From assembly GCA_035048495.1 (NCBI GenBank), contig CM068553.1, positions 22,445,190 to 22,509,189 of the forward strand: DNA of 64,000 nucleotides, written 5' to 3'. This DNA is from Euptelea pleiosperma (taxonomy: Eukaryota > Streptophyta > Magnoliopsida > Ranunculales > Eupteleaceae). Below the pieces are notes generated by a model. That model did no database searches. It saw only the letters and a program-made list of their open reading frames with translations, and was not told the origin of the DNA. Made by a program: the position numbers and the translations under genes. Shown one piece after another: positions 46,102 through 57,827 of the stretch (position 1 is its first letter; each line of letters opens with the position of its first letter).

Positions 46102-48507
46102 TGAAAGTAGGTTTTTTTCCGTGTCGTTGGTTACGGAAACCCTAGAATCAACAAGATTTGTAATTTATCCGAGATTTCCTACAAAATTCAGAGATTCTAG
46201 CATAGGGATTCGTGTCGGATGTCGATCCGCACTCAGGATTAGGAAACGTGCAGTAAAGAACATAAAATGATTCTAATCATGATTTTTGATTTTTTTGGAA
46301 ATCGAAAAGTAACTCTAATCACTTAAATAAATAACAACAAAATTAAACTAAAAATAAATGCATAAACAACACTTTACTTTATTCATAAACTGTATGAAAA
46401 GATCCTTACAGGAATTTAATTTAAACTAAACAAAAACTAGACTAAAAAGCATTAAAGATAGAACTAGAAAGAGAAATTGAGAGGGTTCTAGAGAGAGAGA
46501 CAATAAGGTATAAAAAGAGAGAGAGAGAAAATCATGAATGTCTAGAGAGAGAAACTAGAGAGGGAAAATAGGGAGAAAATGAGTGCAGATGAGGGGTTCT
46601 TACCACTGATTTTACCAAGGAAGGTTTAATGGCCATGGAATGGATCTTGGGCGTTGTGGAGGATCTCCCTTACCGGTTCAAGGACGCACCAGGTAGGGAT
46701 GGTCTACCCTTCTCTTCCCTCTTCTTCTATCCTCTTCTTTCTTCATTCCATTCCTTTTTTTTTTTTTTTTTTGATTCTTTTCGGAATTGAATGAAAGAAG
46801 AGGCGCTAGAGAGAGGAAACCAAAACCGTTAGATGCACAACTTTAAGTTGCAGGTTTGGGCTACGAGAGGCACACCAGCAGGTGACTGTTGCTGCCGTTT
46901 GGAGATGAAGGAAGTGCTGCTGTTGGTGCACCTCGTAGTGTTAATAGAGGCGGTACAGCAAGTAGAGAAGAACCTTGCTGGTTCGGCCAGCAAGGGGAGG
47001 AGCTAATGGAGGATGGCAACGTGGTTGAGGGTGCGTTGAGAGGAGGGCGGACCTGCTGGAGTTGAAAGTCCAGCTAGCGGTTTCGGCAGCTGGCGCACAA
47101 GGGCAGCAAGTTGCTGGCGTTAGGGGTGTGGTGGCTGCAAATAGCAGCGTGGTGGAGGCGTACCAGTCCGGCAGTGCTAATGGAGAGGGTGGCGGTTCAG
47201 TCAAGGGAGAGATTGGAAGGAGGAGCTTTGAGACCGCTGGTTCCTCCGCCCAACAAGGGAGAAGACGTCGGAGGCTAGAGGTTGCAGGTTTCGCCGGAGT
47301 TGCGACCTGCAACTCCGGTGATCTTTTTTTCTTTTTTTTTTTTTTCTGTTTTGACGGGAAGAGAGATGAGGACGGGATTGAGAGAAAGAGAAGGAGAGAG
47401 GGGCGGTAAGAGAATGGGTAGTGCAGGAGACGGATCTGCAACTCAGACTTGCAGGTTTTGAAAATAGTAAGAAAGTGTTGTTGGCCGGAGTTGCAGGCTG
47501 CAACTCCGGTGATATGGTTGAAGATGAAGACGGTGAAGATTGAGAAGAGAAAAATGGAGGAAAACGGTCTAAAACCGAGGGGAAGAAGGGGCAAATGAGT
47601 TGGGGGAGAGAATGGAGCAATCAGGAGGGGGATTAGGGTTCAAACGAACCCTTCTCCTTCCTCTTATAAAGCTCCCTATTTCCTTTAATGGAAATAGAGT
47701 ATTTTTGAAATAAAAAAAAAAGATATTTTTTTTTTATTATATTTTTTATTTATTTTTTTATTTTTTTAAGTAAAAGTCTACTTTTCTTTGGGGAATGTCC
47801 CCATTTAGTGGACCCCCCATTTTTTAAAATTTAATTAAAATTATTTGGAAATTCACAGGGTCCACTAACTGGTCGGACAGCGGGTCGATGATGATGGGCC
47901 CGGCTACTGGCCCACATGGATTGATGATGTCCATCGTCTCACAAGATTATTGACAGACAGTCTGATGGCGATCGGATGGATGGTGACTTGATTGGGACCC
48001 AGATTGGTGGATCGACGGATCTAGAGAGATCCAACGGTCCGATTGAAGATCCAACGGTCCGATGGAAGATCCAACGGTCAGAAAGCTAAAGGAGATGAGA
48101 TAGAGCCGATGGGCAGGAGTTCTGGGGTTAGGTCAGTAGATTCGAGGACCGAGAGATGAAGAGAGAGAGAGAATAAGGAGAGATGAGAGAGAAAATATCA
48201 AAAAATGGAGATAAAGTATTGGGCTTTCCTGATCGATGTGGGCTTGCAAGTCTCGAGAATTGTCCCATCGGGGTTTCCTGTGACAGAAGAAGCACGTAAT
48301 GAGACTCTATCAGAATGACTGCATGTCTAGACTTCTGAAAATGTGTTTAATGCATGCAAATATACCATTTCGTCCAGAAAAGTGTGTTCTACGCAACACA
48401 AGAGACTCTTACGTAGAAAAGTAGATAAATAAAGTATTTTAACGTAGGAGAGTGCAATAACGCTAAAAGGATAATTGCTTAAAATAAACACTTTTGAGCG
48501 AATATCA
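46102..48507 (-). repeat. Element C 3' LTR (2406 bp)
   Basis: Plus-strand ends TGAAAGTAGG and GAATATCA. Compared with the other C LTR it keeps a T/A-rich segment of about 100 bp (near 47669-47770) and lacks about 230 bp (point near 48217). Hairpins are at 47294-47318 and 47485-47509. Confidence 0.94.
47294..47318. repeat. CCGGAGTTGC/GCAACTCCGG hairpin in element C LTR
   Basis: Perfect 10-base arms; the partner in the other LTR is at 59039-59063, and a second hairpin pair is at 47485-47509 and 59229-59253. Confidence 0.88.
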
Positions 48508-50427
48508 CAACCCCCAACCAGCATATTGCCAATCCTTGGCAATTAGTGCGAAATAAATGAGCTTAAAAGGGCTCTGCACATGCTGCACACTTTCACATTA
48601 GCTCCGGGAAAACACCGTTCGTCAAATCATTGAATGGATGCAAAAACAGTTACATGCTAGCGAAGAGTTTGAAAGTTTTGGCAAGACTACAGACTAATAA
48701 TCATGACCCAGAATAGTCAGACTCTGCGTGTGTGTGTGCTCAACATTCTCATCATCCGACAGTAAAGATTTCCAGATCACCTCTAAGTTTTTATGCCTCG
48801 ACCTCAATTCTCACTTGTAAACTACTCAGAATGGAATCACACAAGAAGGGTTTTCTTCTTTTCTCTCAATTTATATGTGAGGAGATGTATTTAATATAAA
48901 GAGGCAAAAGATCTCACATATGTTTTATTTGAAGGAAGGACATCTTTAACAGAAGAAGATCTCATGATTGGAATACCACTTCACTCGGGAACGTCAGATC
49001 AAACTTTATAGCTTCCCTTTCTCCAATCTCCACATTTTATGATCGTGCTATCCTAGAATCAAGTAGGACTTTCCTGGGTTGTAATGAGGCTTAGGTCAGG
49101 TTAGAGAGATAAAGGGGTACAGGATTTCAAAGATCTTGAGAGGATATTGCCATTTTCTTGCACTTTTCCTGCGACGTAACACCATTATCTGGTTCTTTTT
49201 CCTTTTTTCGTATTTTTCTCTTTTTCTTGATATTTCTGAGACTGCTCAATTTCTTTTCAGCTCTTTTTCATACTTTTTTTTCATATTTTATTTTCAGCTT
49301 GAACCACTTTCTTTTCCTTTTGATTCTTCTTCTTTACTTTTCTTTTCACGGTACACCCATATCAGTTATTCTTTTGTCCATCTCAAAATAAAGGTAGCCA
49401 GTCATGCTTCGTAGCTGGACTGGATTTTAGGTTGATGGGTTTACAAAGAAAAGGCTTTTATAGAAGGGTTCAAGGGGTTTCTAGTGAAGTATAATTCAGG
49501 TGAGTAAAAAAAATTGCATGGTTCAGAAAAAATGGCCTAAATCATTTTCTAGGGTTTGCACTATCATTATACTGTCTTGACTGGATATAGAGAAGGTTCT
49601 GTCGTAGTAATCCAATGTTGATGTCGTTTCGAGTTTTATGATCGAAGCAAAAGATAATGAGATCTCTCAACGAATATTGCGGGCATGAAGAATAGTGAGT
49701 CATCTTGTGACTCAGAATTGTTGTATAATCATCTGAATTGATTAAAGGTTCGAAAGCTCACTGGGTTAGGTCTCCACAATTATTCTCATAGGATCTCCAG
49801 AATTTCTAAACTTAGGATGACTCTGATATTGATAGTGTACAATTGTGCCGAATCTGAGTTTTTCTAAGTTTTCAAAACTACTGTAGCCACGCTTGACTTG
49901 ACTCAAAGCTAACCTTAAACAAAAATTGACATCCTCAATACTGACTTAACGGAGGTTTTCAGCTAATCAAAGTCAGGGTATTTGACACATTTTTGAAATT
50001 CTAGAAAACTTTTGGAGAATATCGAAAATCACCCCAAAAACAAATATATATATATATATATTTTTTTTTATCAAAATGAAGACATGAGTTTTGGTAAATA
50101 CCCACCCCAACCAAAATACAGCACCGTCCTCGGTGCTCATGACCGGGACATAAAATGATGAAAAATCAATGAAGATGATGCAAAGGTTCAGGGAGGATGT
50201 TACCAAGTCGGCAGAAACTCGACAGTGTGTGATACCTGATGATCGGAAGAATGAATGTACCTGCATTTTCAAAGATATAACAGTAATAACAAATACATGA
50301 GACTCATGTACTCTAGGAATACCGGAATTGCCTTTCCGAAAGCGCTAAGTTTTACGTCTTCAGCCAGACACAACGGGGGTGACAGGCACCCCCAACCAAG
50401 TTGGAGCACAGGAAACTGAGTGGATCA
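48508..50427 (-). other. Element C 3' region with polypurine tracts, noncoding
   Basis: Minus strand reads GGTTGGGGGTTG (48508-48519) against the LTR. Two further G-rich tracts are at about 50101-50112 and 50388-50397, in the same order and spacing as in A and B. The short frame with THCRVSAD is at 50272 downward. No frame resembles an env protein. Confidence 0.75.
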
Positions 50428-51618
50428 TTAGTCGACATAGACAGGATCGATGAGATCAATCTCAAAAGTCTGAATGAATGACACATCAAGTTCATGGAAC
50501 TGTTTTAGACGCTGCCCATTGACCTGAAAAGAGGAGTGATCTTTGGGATCCTCAATAGTGATTGCCCCAAATGGTGTGACTGCTGTGACCGTATAAGGAC
50601 CGGTCCACCTAGATTTCAATTTCCCAGGGAAGAGATGAAGACGAGAATTATAAAGAAGGACCTTCTGTCCTGGATGGAACTCTTTCCTAAGGATGCTCTT
50701 GTCATGTATCCACTTCATTTTTGCTTTGTAATTCTTGGACAAGTTGTAGGCATCATTTCTGAGTTCTTCTAATTCATTCATTTGAAGTTTTCTCTCCTCC
50801 CCTGCAGAGTCGAGGTCGAAGTTGAGTTTCTTGATGGCCCACAGGGCACGATGTTCAATCTCTACCGGTAGATGACAGAGTTTCCCAAAGACGAGACGAT
50901 AGGGAGACATATTGAGTGGGGTCTTGTAGGCGGTTCTGTATGCCCATAAAGCATCAGTGAGATGAGTAGACCAGTCTTTACGTGTGGTATTGACTGTTTT
51001 CTCCAAGATCTGCTTGATCTGACGATTAAAAACCTCCACTTGACCACTAGTCTGCGGATGATAAGCTAGGGCAACTTTGTGGGTTACCCCATACTTTTTC
51101 ATTAATTTCTCGAAGATCCTATTGCAGAAATGGGTGCCCCCATCACTAATGATGGCCTTAGGGGCACCGAATCGAGCGAAGATGAACTCCTTTAGGAATT
51201 TGACCACCACTTTGTGGTCATTGGTCTTGGTGGGAATGGCTTCTATCCATTTGGACACATAGTCTACCACAAGGAGAATGTACTCAAAACCATAGGAAAT
51301 GGGAAAGGGGCCCATGAAGTCGATGCCCCAAATGTCAAATATTTCATCGACCTGGATGGGAGTTAGGGGCATCATGTTCCTTTGGGAGATGCGGCCTAGA
51401 TGCTGGCAATTAGGACAAGTTTTGCTGTAGATGTGGGCATCTTTAAATAATGTGGGCCAGTAGAATCCGCATTGTAGAACTTTTTCTGCAGTCTTCTTAG
51501 TGTTGAAATGACCACCACAAGGTTGGTCATGACACAAGGACAAGATATTGAGTTGGTCCGACTCAGGGACACAGACGAATGATCTGGTCAGGACAGTATT
51601 TATACAAATAAGGGTCAT
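50428..51618 (-). pseudogene. pol: Athila integrase
   Basis: 396-residue open stretch. The zinc site is visible as HDQPCGGH and CPNC, the first catalytic Asp in [10 protein letters not shown], the second in IISDGGTHF, and the Glu in [17 protein letters not shown]-type tail ([12 protein letters not shown]) precedes the stop. The catalytic residues are intact, but the fragment is out of frame with the preceding RNase H by one base near 51585. The first dozen residues of this frame overlap that shift and are not real. Integrase would insert the DNA copy, making the 5-bp duplications seen here. Confidence 0.92.
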
Positions 51619-52507
51619 CCCAAGAGTAGTACTTAACTCTTGCTAGGAATTGACTTTTGTCCTGTTTTGACCAGTGTGAAGGCATTTCTTCGGTGACAAG
51701 GTAGTTGACAATGTCAGCATACCATGGATGAATGGAGATAGCGAACAGTTGTTCATCTGGAAAGGTCTCAGGGATGGGTTGGGTGTCGAAGGATGACTCT
51801 AAAGTCAGTCTAGACAAGTGATCAGCCACTACATTCTCAGTTCCTTTCTTATCCTTAATCTCGAGGTCGAATTCCTACAGTAAGAGAATCCATCGAATTA
51901 ATCGAGGCTTGGTTTCCTTTTTCGACATGAGATAACGAAGGGTTGCATGATCAGTGTACACGACCACCTTAGTGGCTAAGAGGTACTGACGGAATTTATC
52001 AAGGGCGAAGACTACCGCCAGGAGTTCTTTCTCAGTGGTGGAGTAATTCATTTGGGCAGAGTTAAGAGTTTTGCTCGCGTAGTAGATCACGTGTGACCTT
52101 TTGTCAACTCTCTGCCCTAGAACAGCGCCTAACGTGTAGTCAGAAGCATCGCACATTACCTTGAAAGGTAGAGTCCAGTCCGGGGGACGGATAATGGGCG
52201 CAGTAGTGAGCTCAGATTTGAGACGCTCAAATGCCTTGACACAGTCAGCATTAAAGTCGAAATGACTATCTTTAGCCAGAAGATGGGACAGAGGTCGAGC
52301 GATTTGAGAGAAGTCCTTGATGAATCACCTATAGAATCCTCCGTGTCCCAAAAAGGATCGGATATCACATATGGACTTAGGAATGAGCAAGGTCGAGATG
52401 ATATCGATTTTAGCTTTGTCGACCTCAATGCCCTGATGGGAAATGACATGTCCCAAAACTATGCCTTTCTTCACCATGAAGTGGCATTTCTCCCAATTGA
52501 GGACAAG
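51563..52507 (-). pseudogene. pol: Athila RT end, RNase H and linker to integrase
   Basis: Same frame as the RT part, with TGA at 52325-52327 (in FYRxFIKDF, normally Arg) and TAG at 51875-51877. It covers the RT thumb and RNase H ([41 protein letters not shown]), followed by the ADHLSRL motif typical of Athila/Tat elements. A frameshift near 51585 leads into integrase. Both stops are single C-to-T changes from CGA and CAG. Confidence 0.9.
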
Positions 52508-54766
52508 TCACTTGTCCTGACAGCGTTGAAGTACAAGCCCTAGATGGTTCAGACAGTCATCAAAGGATGACCCAAAAATTGAGAAGTCGTCCATAAAGAC
52601 TTCGAGGAATTTTTCCACCATGTCAGAGAATATGCTCATCATACACCTTTGAAAGGTCGCGGGTGCATTGCAGAGGCCAAAGGGCATGCGCTTGTAGGCA
52701 AAAGTGCCAAAGGGACAGGTGAAAGTTGTCTTCTCGTGATTCTCAAGGGCGATGGATATTTGATTATACCTTGAGTAACCATCGAGGAAGCAGTAATAGG
52801 AGTGACCTGCTAGTCTCTCCAACATTTGGTCTATGAAGGGTAAAGGAAAGTGGTCCTTTCTAGTGTTGGTGTTGAGTCGTCGGTAATCGATGCAGACTCT
52901 CCACCCTTTCTTCAGGCGCTGGGTGACCATTTCCTTGTTCTCATTTTCCACAACTGTGAATCCTGCCTTTTTAGGGACGACATGAATAGGACTCACCCAT
53001 TTGCTATCGGAGATGGGGTAAATGATACCCGCATCTAACAGTTTAAGGACCTCGTCCCGGACTACATCCTTCAAGATGGGGTTCAACCTCCTCTGGTGTT
53101 CTCGAGAGGTTTTGGATTCATCCTCGAGATAGATGTGATGTTGGCACACCGAGGGGTCTATGCCACGAATATCATCTATAGTCCAACCTATCGCAGATTT
53201 GTGCTCGTTGAGCAGCTCGAGAAGTTTCTTACGTTCACTCGCAGACAAAGCTGAAGCAATAATGACAGGGTAGGTTTCCTTAGGACCAAGATAGGCATAG
53301 GAAAGATCTGTTGGAAGCGGCTTGAGCTCCAATGTTGGAGCAGATGGAGTTGAAGTAGGTGTCACAGAAGACATGGATTGAAGATGTTTGACTTTAGTAG
53401 TAAAAGGAAGGATGGGTTCTCTGGCCATGGTTATGAGTGGAGCGGGGATCTCTAGTAGTGGAGCGGTCTCCAAAAGATCATTGAGATCAGAAATAGCTGA
53501 CTCTGTTGCAAAGTCAGCTCCAAAGTGTTCTAGACACTGCTTAAGAATATCTTCGGTGGAGTCCGGGATTAGACTCTCAACGGCACACATTTCATCGGTC
53601 ACTTCGCGATCGGCATCTTGTTGCATTAAATGAAAGATGTTGACCTCAGCTTTGAGGTTACCGAAAGCAATGGACATGTTTCCGTCCCGGCACCCGATGT
53701 GTGCGTTCGCGGTGGCAAGGAATGGACGGCCTAAGATGACCGGAATGCGGTTATCCTGACACGGCTCGGTGTCGAGAATGATAAAGTCCACAGGATAATA
53801 AAACTCAGCGACTTTTACTAGGACATCTTCAATGATTCCTCTTGGAATCTTGATGGACTGATCAGCCAATTTCAGGGTGACATTGGTAGGCTTCATATCT
53901 TTCAGTCCTAACTGCTGATATACCGAGAATGGTATGAGGTTGACGCTAGCCCATAAATCTAGCAAGGCAGTGCAGCTAAAGTTGTCTCCAATTTCACATT
54001 GGACAGTTGGGCTACCTGGATCCTTGTGTTTGATCACACTGTTGCGTTGAATGAACGCGGTAGCTTTTTTGGCCAAGAAGGCAGCTTTGGGTACATGCGT
54101 ACGCCGCTTAACTGTGCACAAGTCCTTGAGGAATTTGGCATAGGAGGGGATTTGCTTGATAGCAGAAAGGAATGGGATATTGATCTGGACGTCTTTAAAG
54201 ACGTCTAAGATATCTGAGAATTGCTGATCCAGCTTATCTTGGACAAGTCTGTCCGGGAAGGGAGGCTTTACTCGACAAATGGATTTGTCTTTAGCCTTAG
54301 ATTTCTGCACAGGGATATCTGATGTTGGCGCAGAGGGAGAAGAAGCAGAGGTAGGATTGGTACTAGTTTCCTCTGTACGAGTGATGGGTGCTGGAGATGG
54401 CACCGGCGGTGGTTTGACTCCCATGTCCACAGTTTTTCCAGATCGTAGGGTGGTTACAGCTTGCACCTCCCCTTGATAGTTCTCATTCTGGCTTTGAGAT
54501 TGGGATCCGATCTCATATACTACCCCTTTGGCATTTCCTTTAGGGTTGGCAATGGGTTGGCTAGGAAAGATCTCCTTAGCTTTCTCAGCTTCTAAGTTAC
54601 CTAGACATTGCTCTAGACGAAGCATGGATTTCTGTTGCTGTTGCTCTAGGCATTGCATAGATTGAGTAATGAGTTGAGCTAGAAGGTCCTCAATACCAGG
54701 TTTAGAGACCGACTGTTGGGGGGCAGCTAATGGGAGCTGAGGCACCAATTCGCGACTCGAGCTCAT
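52508..54766 (-). pseudogene. gag-pol: Athila Gag C-terminus, protease and RT
   Basis: 752-residue open stretch in frame with the gag part upstream. A Gln-rich, probably coiled segment lies at 25-65 and a Pro/Ser-rich linker at 115-165. Protease is around 225-360, with D270-L-W where D-L-G is usual, so its catalytic glycine is lost. A long linker runs to about 480, then RT with VCIDYRRLN, FTCPFGTFAYKRMPFGLCNAPATF and an intact FMDD box (about residue 722). It stops at TGA 52508-52510. The linker at 340-440 is the part that appears duplicated and altered in the A/B protein. Confidence 0.92.
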
Positions 54767-54817
54767 CGGGGCATTATAGTTATAGGCTGGAGAATTAGTT
54801 GGGACTATCGGTTGGTT

Positions 54818-56163
54818 CTAAAAGGTCTGTGGGACTCTTTGCTGATTCTGAAATGTGCTCAGTTGTCCAGAGTATTGACCCTGTTGGAACTGCTGGTTCT
54901 GAGTAGATGGGTACCGACTCTGCTGGTATTGACCCTAATTGAATTGCCTAGTGGGTTGATTGAACCCAGGGGGATACATGCCCTGAGGTTGACGCGGAGG
55001 TTGAGCTTGAGGTTGAGTAGACTGAGGCCTCCAAGAGAAGTTAGGGTGATTTCTCGTGTCAGGATGATAAGATTGACTATATGAGTTCTGAGTGGGTGGT
55101 TTGTATGTGCTGAAAGCACAAACTTCTTCCTGAAGAGGATTAGACCATCCTTCATTCAAAGGACAATGGTCAGTAGTATGGGAGGGTTGCAGACAAAGGG
55201 TGCAGGATTCCATAGGGCTCTCGTGTCCCACATGCATGACTGGGGTGGATTGTTGACTAGGCTTTTGTACTGACACAGCCAGTGCCGAGACTGACTTGCT
55301 CAACTCTTGAATGACAGATCGAAGCTCAGTATCAGCTGTAGCATCATGTCCCTTGGTTGTCCTTTGGACCGAAGTGGTTCGACTAAACTCTGAGTCAGTC
55401 GTCCAATGTTGAGAGTTTTCTCCTAACTCTCCCAAGAATTTGTATGCATCGGTCGGAGTTTGGTGCAGGAATTTTCCTTGGCACATTGACTCTACCATGG
55501 TCCGGGACTCATCAGTAAGTCCCTTGTAGAAGACATGGACAAGATTGCCCTTGTCGATGCTATGGTGGGGGCACTTAGTCAAGTAGTCTTGGAATCTATC
55601 CCATGCTTCAAAAAATTTCTCATCGGACTTCTGTCTAAAGTCTTGAATGAGTTGCTTCATTTGGTTGGTCCGAGTCATGGGGTAGAATTTAGACATGAAT
55701 TTTCCCACCAACTCTTTCTAACTACTGATTGAATCAGTGGGTAAGGAGTAGAGCCAATCTGAGGCTCGGTCTTTGAGCGAGAATGGGAAAACTCGCAGAC
55801 GCACATTGTCATCATCGAGGTTCTTATTCTTGAAAAGTAGGATGACATGTTGGAATTCCCTAATATGGGAATATGGGTCTTCTCTTGGGAGACCATGAAA
55901 GGTTGGCAGCATTTGGATCATCTGCGGCCTAATCTCAAACTGTACTGCCGTAGTGGTGGGAGAATAATGCAAGTGGGCGGATTAGCAGAGATAGGGGCGA
56001 ACGTCTCGATAAGAGGTCGTTCGACTGCCATGACTACAAAGGTAGTAGTCTTGGGGGAGGCGGGTGGGGAAAGAGATGGGGAAGAATTCAGTAGAGGATC
56101 CACTGTAGGTACGTGATTATCAGATCGAACCAAGCGTTTGTTCGGACGATTCCAAACGGGCAT
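54818..56163 (-). pseudogene. gag: Athila Gag with capsid and zinc knuckle
   Basis: The start frame (from 56163) includes MAVERPLIETF, then shifts frame near 55970. The capsid region follows (IRPQMIQMLPTFHGL, WLYSLP), broken by TAG 55718-55720. It continues through MTRTNQMKQLIQDFRQ and a CX2CX4HX4C knuckle (CTLCLQPSHTTDHC) to TAGs at 54935-54937 and 54818-54820 in a Gln/Pro-rich spacer. All three stops are in one frame and fit CAG-to-TAG. Gag forms particles; A and B lack this capsid part. Confidence 0.9.
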
Positions 56164-57827
56164 ACGCGAATGAGGTAAGCTCTATACTTGGCAAAAAGTT
56201 GCTAGAGAGGAACATTATCCTAAATGATGCACACCAAGCACAGATAATCCTATTCGAAGCAATCAGGATATATTTTAGGAATTATCTTTGTTAGTTTTGG
56301 GGCTAGAGTAGATTATGACAGTGGGCGGACCACTGGTTTATCTTTTAACCGCCGGACTAACTATTTTGCACTCAGAGGTTCTCACCAAGCTACACTCTTC
56401 AGAGCGAATCCTTTAGTACTAACTCTAGTTAACAACAAGGCAATCCGAAGCCTAGACAGACGTGCGGCACAATAAGAAGAGTGTTCCCTCGGGTTAAGCT
56501 AGGGTTAATGCGTGTTCCTAGTCCACACGCAACTAACCGCCGAATAGTCCAAGATGCCACGTCGAGCTCAGTGTACTTGAGTAGCAGGGACTTATGGGTG
56601 TGTTAGACAACAGGGACCCGCACTCGTGGTCTTATTTCGATTGGATGTTAAGCGGGTTCGTTTTGAGTGGATTTTTCCTCGAACACCGGGCTAATTGGCT
56701 CTAATTCTTGATTATTTTTAATTAAATAGAGCCCTGGGATCAAATCAGTTGGAATGATGAGGTGGGTGATGAAATCCCACCAGTTTCAATTTGGAGCTGG
56801 GTCTGCTCTCTTAGAGTTGATTGATTAACGGCCACGCCACGCAATTCGAAGAATATGGATGCGAAAGCAAACAGACAAGCGGCAATGATGCACCCAATAA
56901 CACTGTATCGCACTCAAGGTGAGGATAGGAACTTACCTCCCGTGGGCCACGCCACGAGGTCGCCTCCGTGGGTTAGGGAGGGGTATCCTAATGGGCTTGG
57001 GCCCGACTCCACCTCTTTGAGCTTTCGCTCCCTACCCACACTGGATCGTGTTCCTGCAGAAAAGTTAGATCGCACGGTCTAGGTATGTGGGATTCTATTC
57101 GGAAGATCCTTGCCTTTTTAGGGTTCACAGAACAAGCACTGGATTTAGGCAAGGTTTTGAATTAATTTCCAAGTTCGAAATGGGTTAAAATTTAGGAATT
57201 CCCAGATGGAAAATACCTAGATTGGAAAGTTTCCTGAACTGTGAAGATCTTCCAAGAAAGATTTGATTGCGAGATCCCTTACAATTTTGGGAAATTTCCC
57301 AAAATTGAAATTCTGCTAGATTTGGGGTGTTTCCTTTTGCAGACTTTTCCAAATTCGGAAGATTTCTAAAGATAGAAATTCTTCTAAAGAGGAAACTACT
57401 AAGAGGGGAAACCCTAATTTAGCAAAGTTTCAAGATTTTAGAATCTTTCCAAAAATTGCAAATCCTTGATTGGTGATTTCTGAAAATCTGCAGAATATGA
57501 AACCCTAATTTTTTTTGAATTTTGAATTTTTTTTTTTTTTTGTATTTTCCACTTAATCTAGGGTTTCTAAAAAACCCTAGAACAAGATCTAGCAGTTATA
57601 TGGAAAGCAGTAAAATTCCTAAATTATTACAAACTGCACTCGGCCTTCCGAGGCATTAAAAATAGTAATTTAAAAGACTGCTAAAAATCACTAAAAAAAA
57701 AAAAATAGAAAGTTTCCCAAAAAGTCGGGCTGGCCAAATTGAGCAGCTTTCCGATTTAGCAACTTTCCAAATCCGTCTTTACGTCCTTTTTCGCACTCCC
57801 GTACACCCGAGCGGCAGCGTCGCCATT
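56164..57827 (-). other. Element C leader with primer site and donor-like site
   Basis: On the minus strand the primer site TGGCGACGCTGCCG (57812-57825) follows two bases after the LTR; it differs from A and B at one base. A donor-like AGGTAAGT is at 56931-56938. The leader matches those of A and B over long near-identical blocks although its gag differs strongly from their ORF. Confidence 0.78.

Noticed and set aside
46941..47594. 217-codon frame in element C LTR, also at 58686-59338
   Set aside because: Lies in LTR noncoding sequence, spans hairpins and poly-T, and differs in frame between the two LTRs.
48508..50427. Env-like gene downstream of integrase in element C
   Set aside because: Athila elements can carry one, but no frame here has a signal peptide, transmembrane segment or length to support it.
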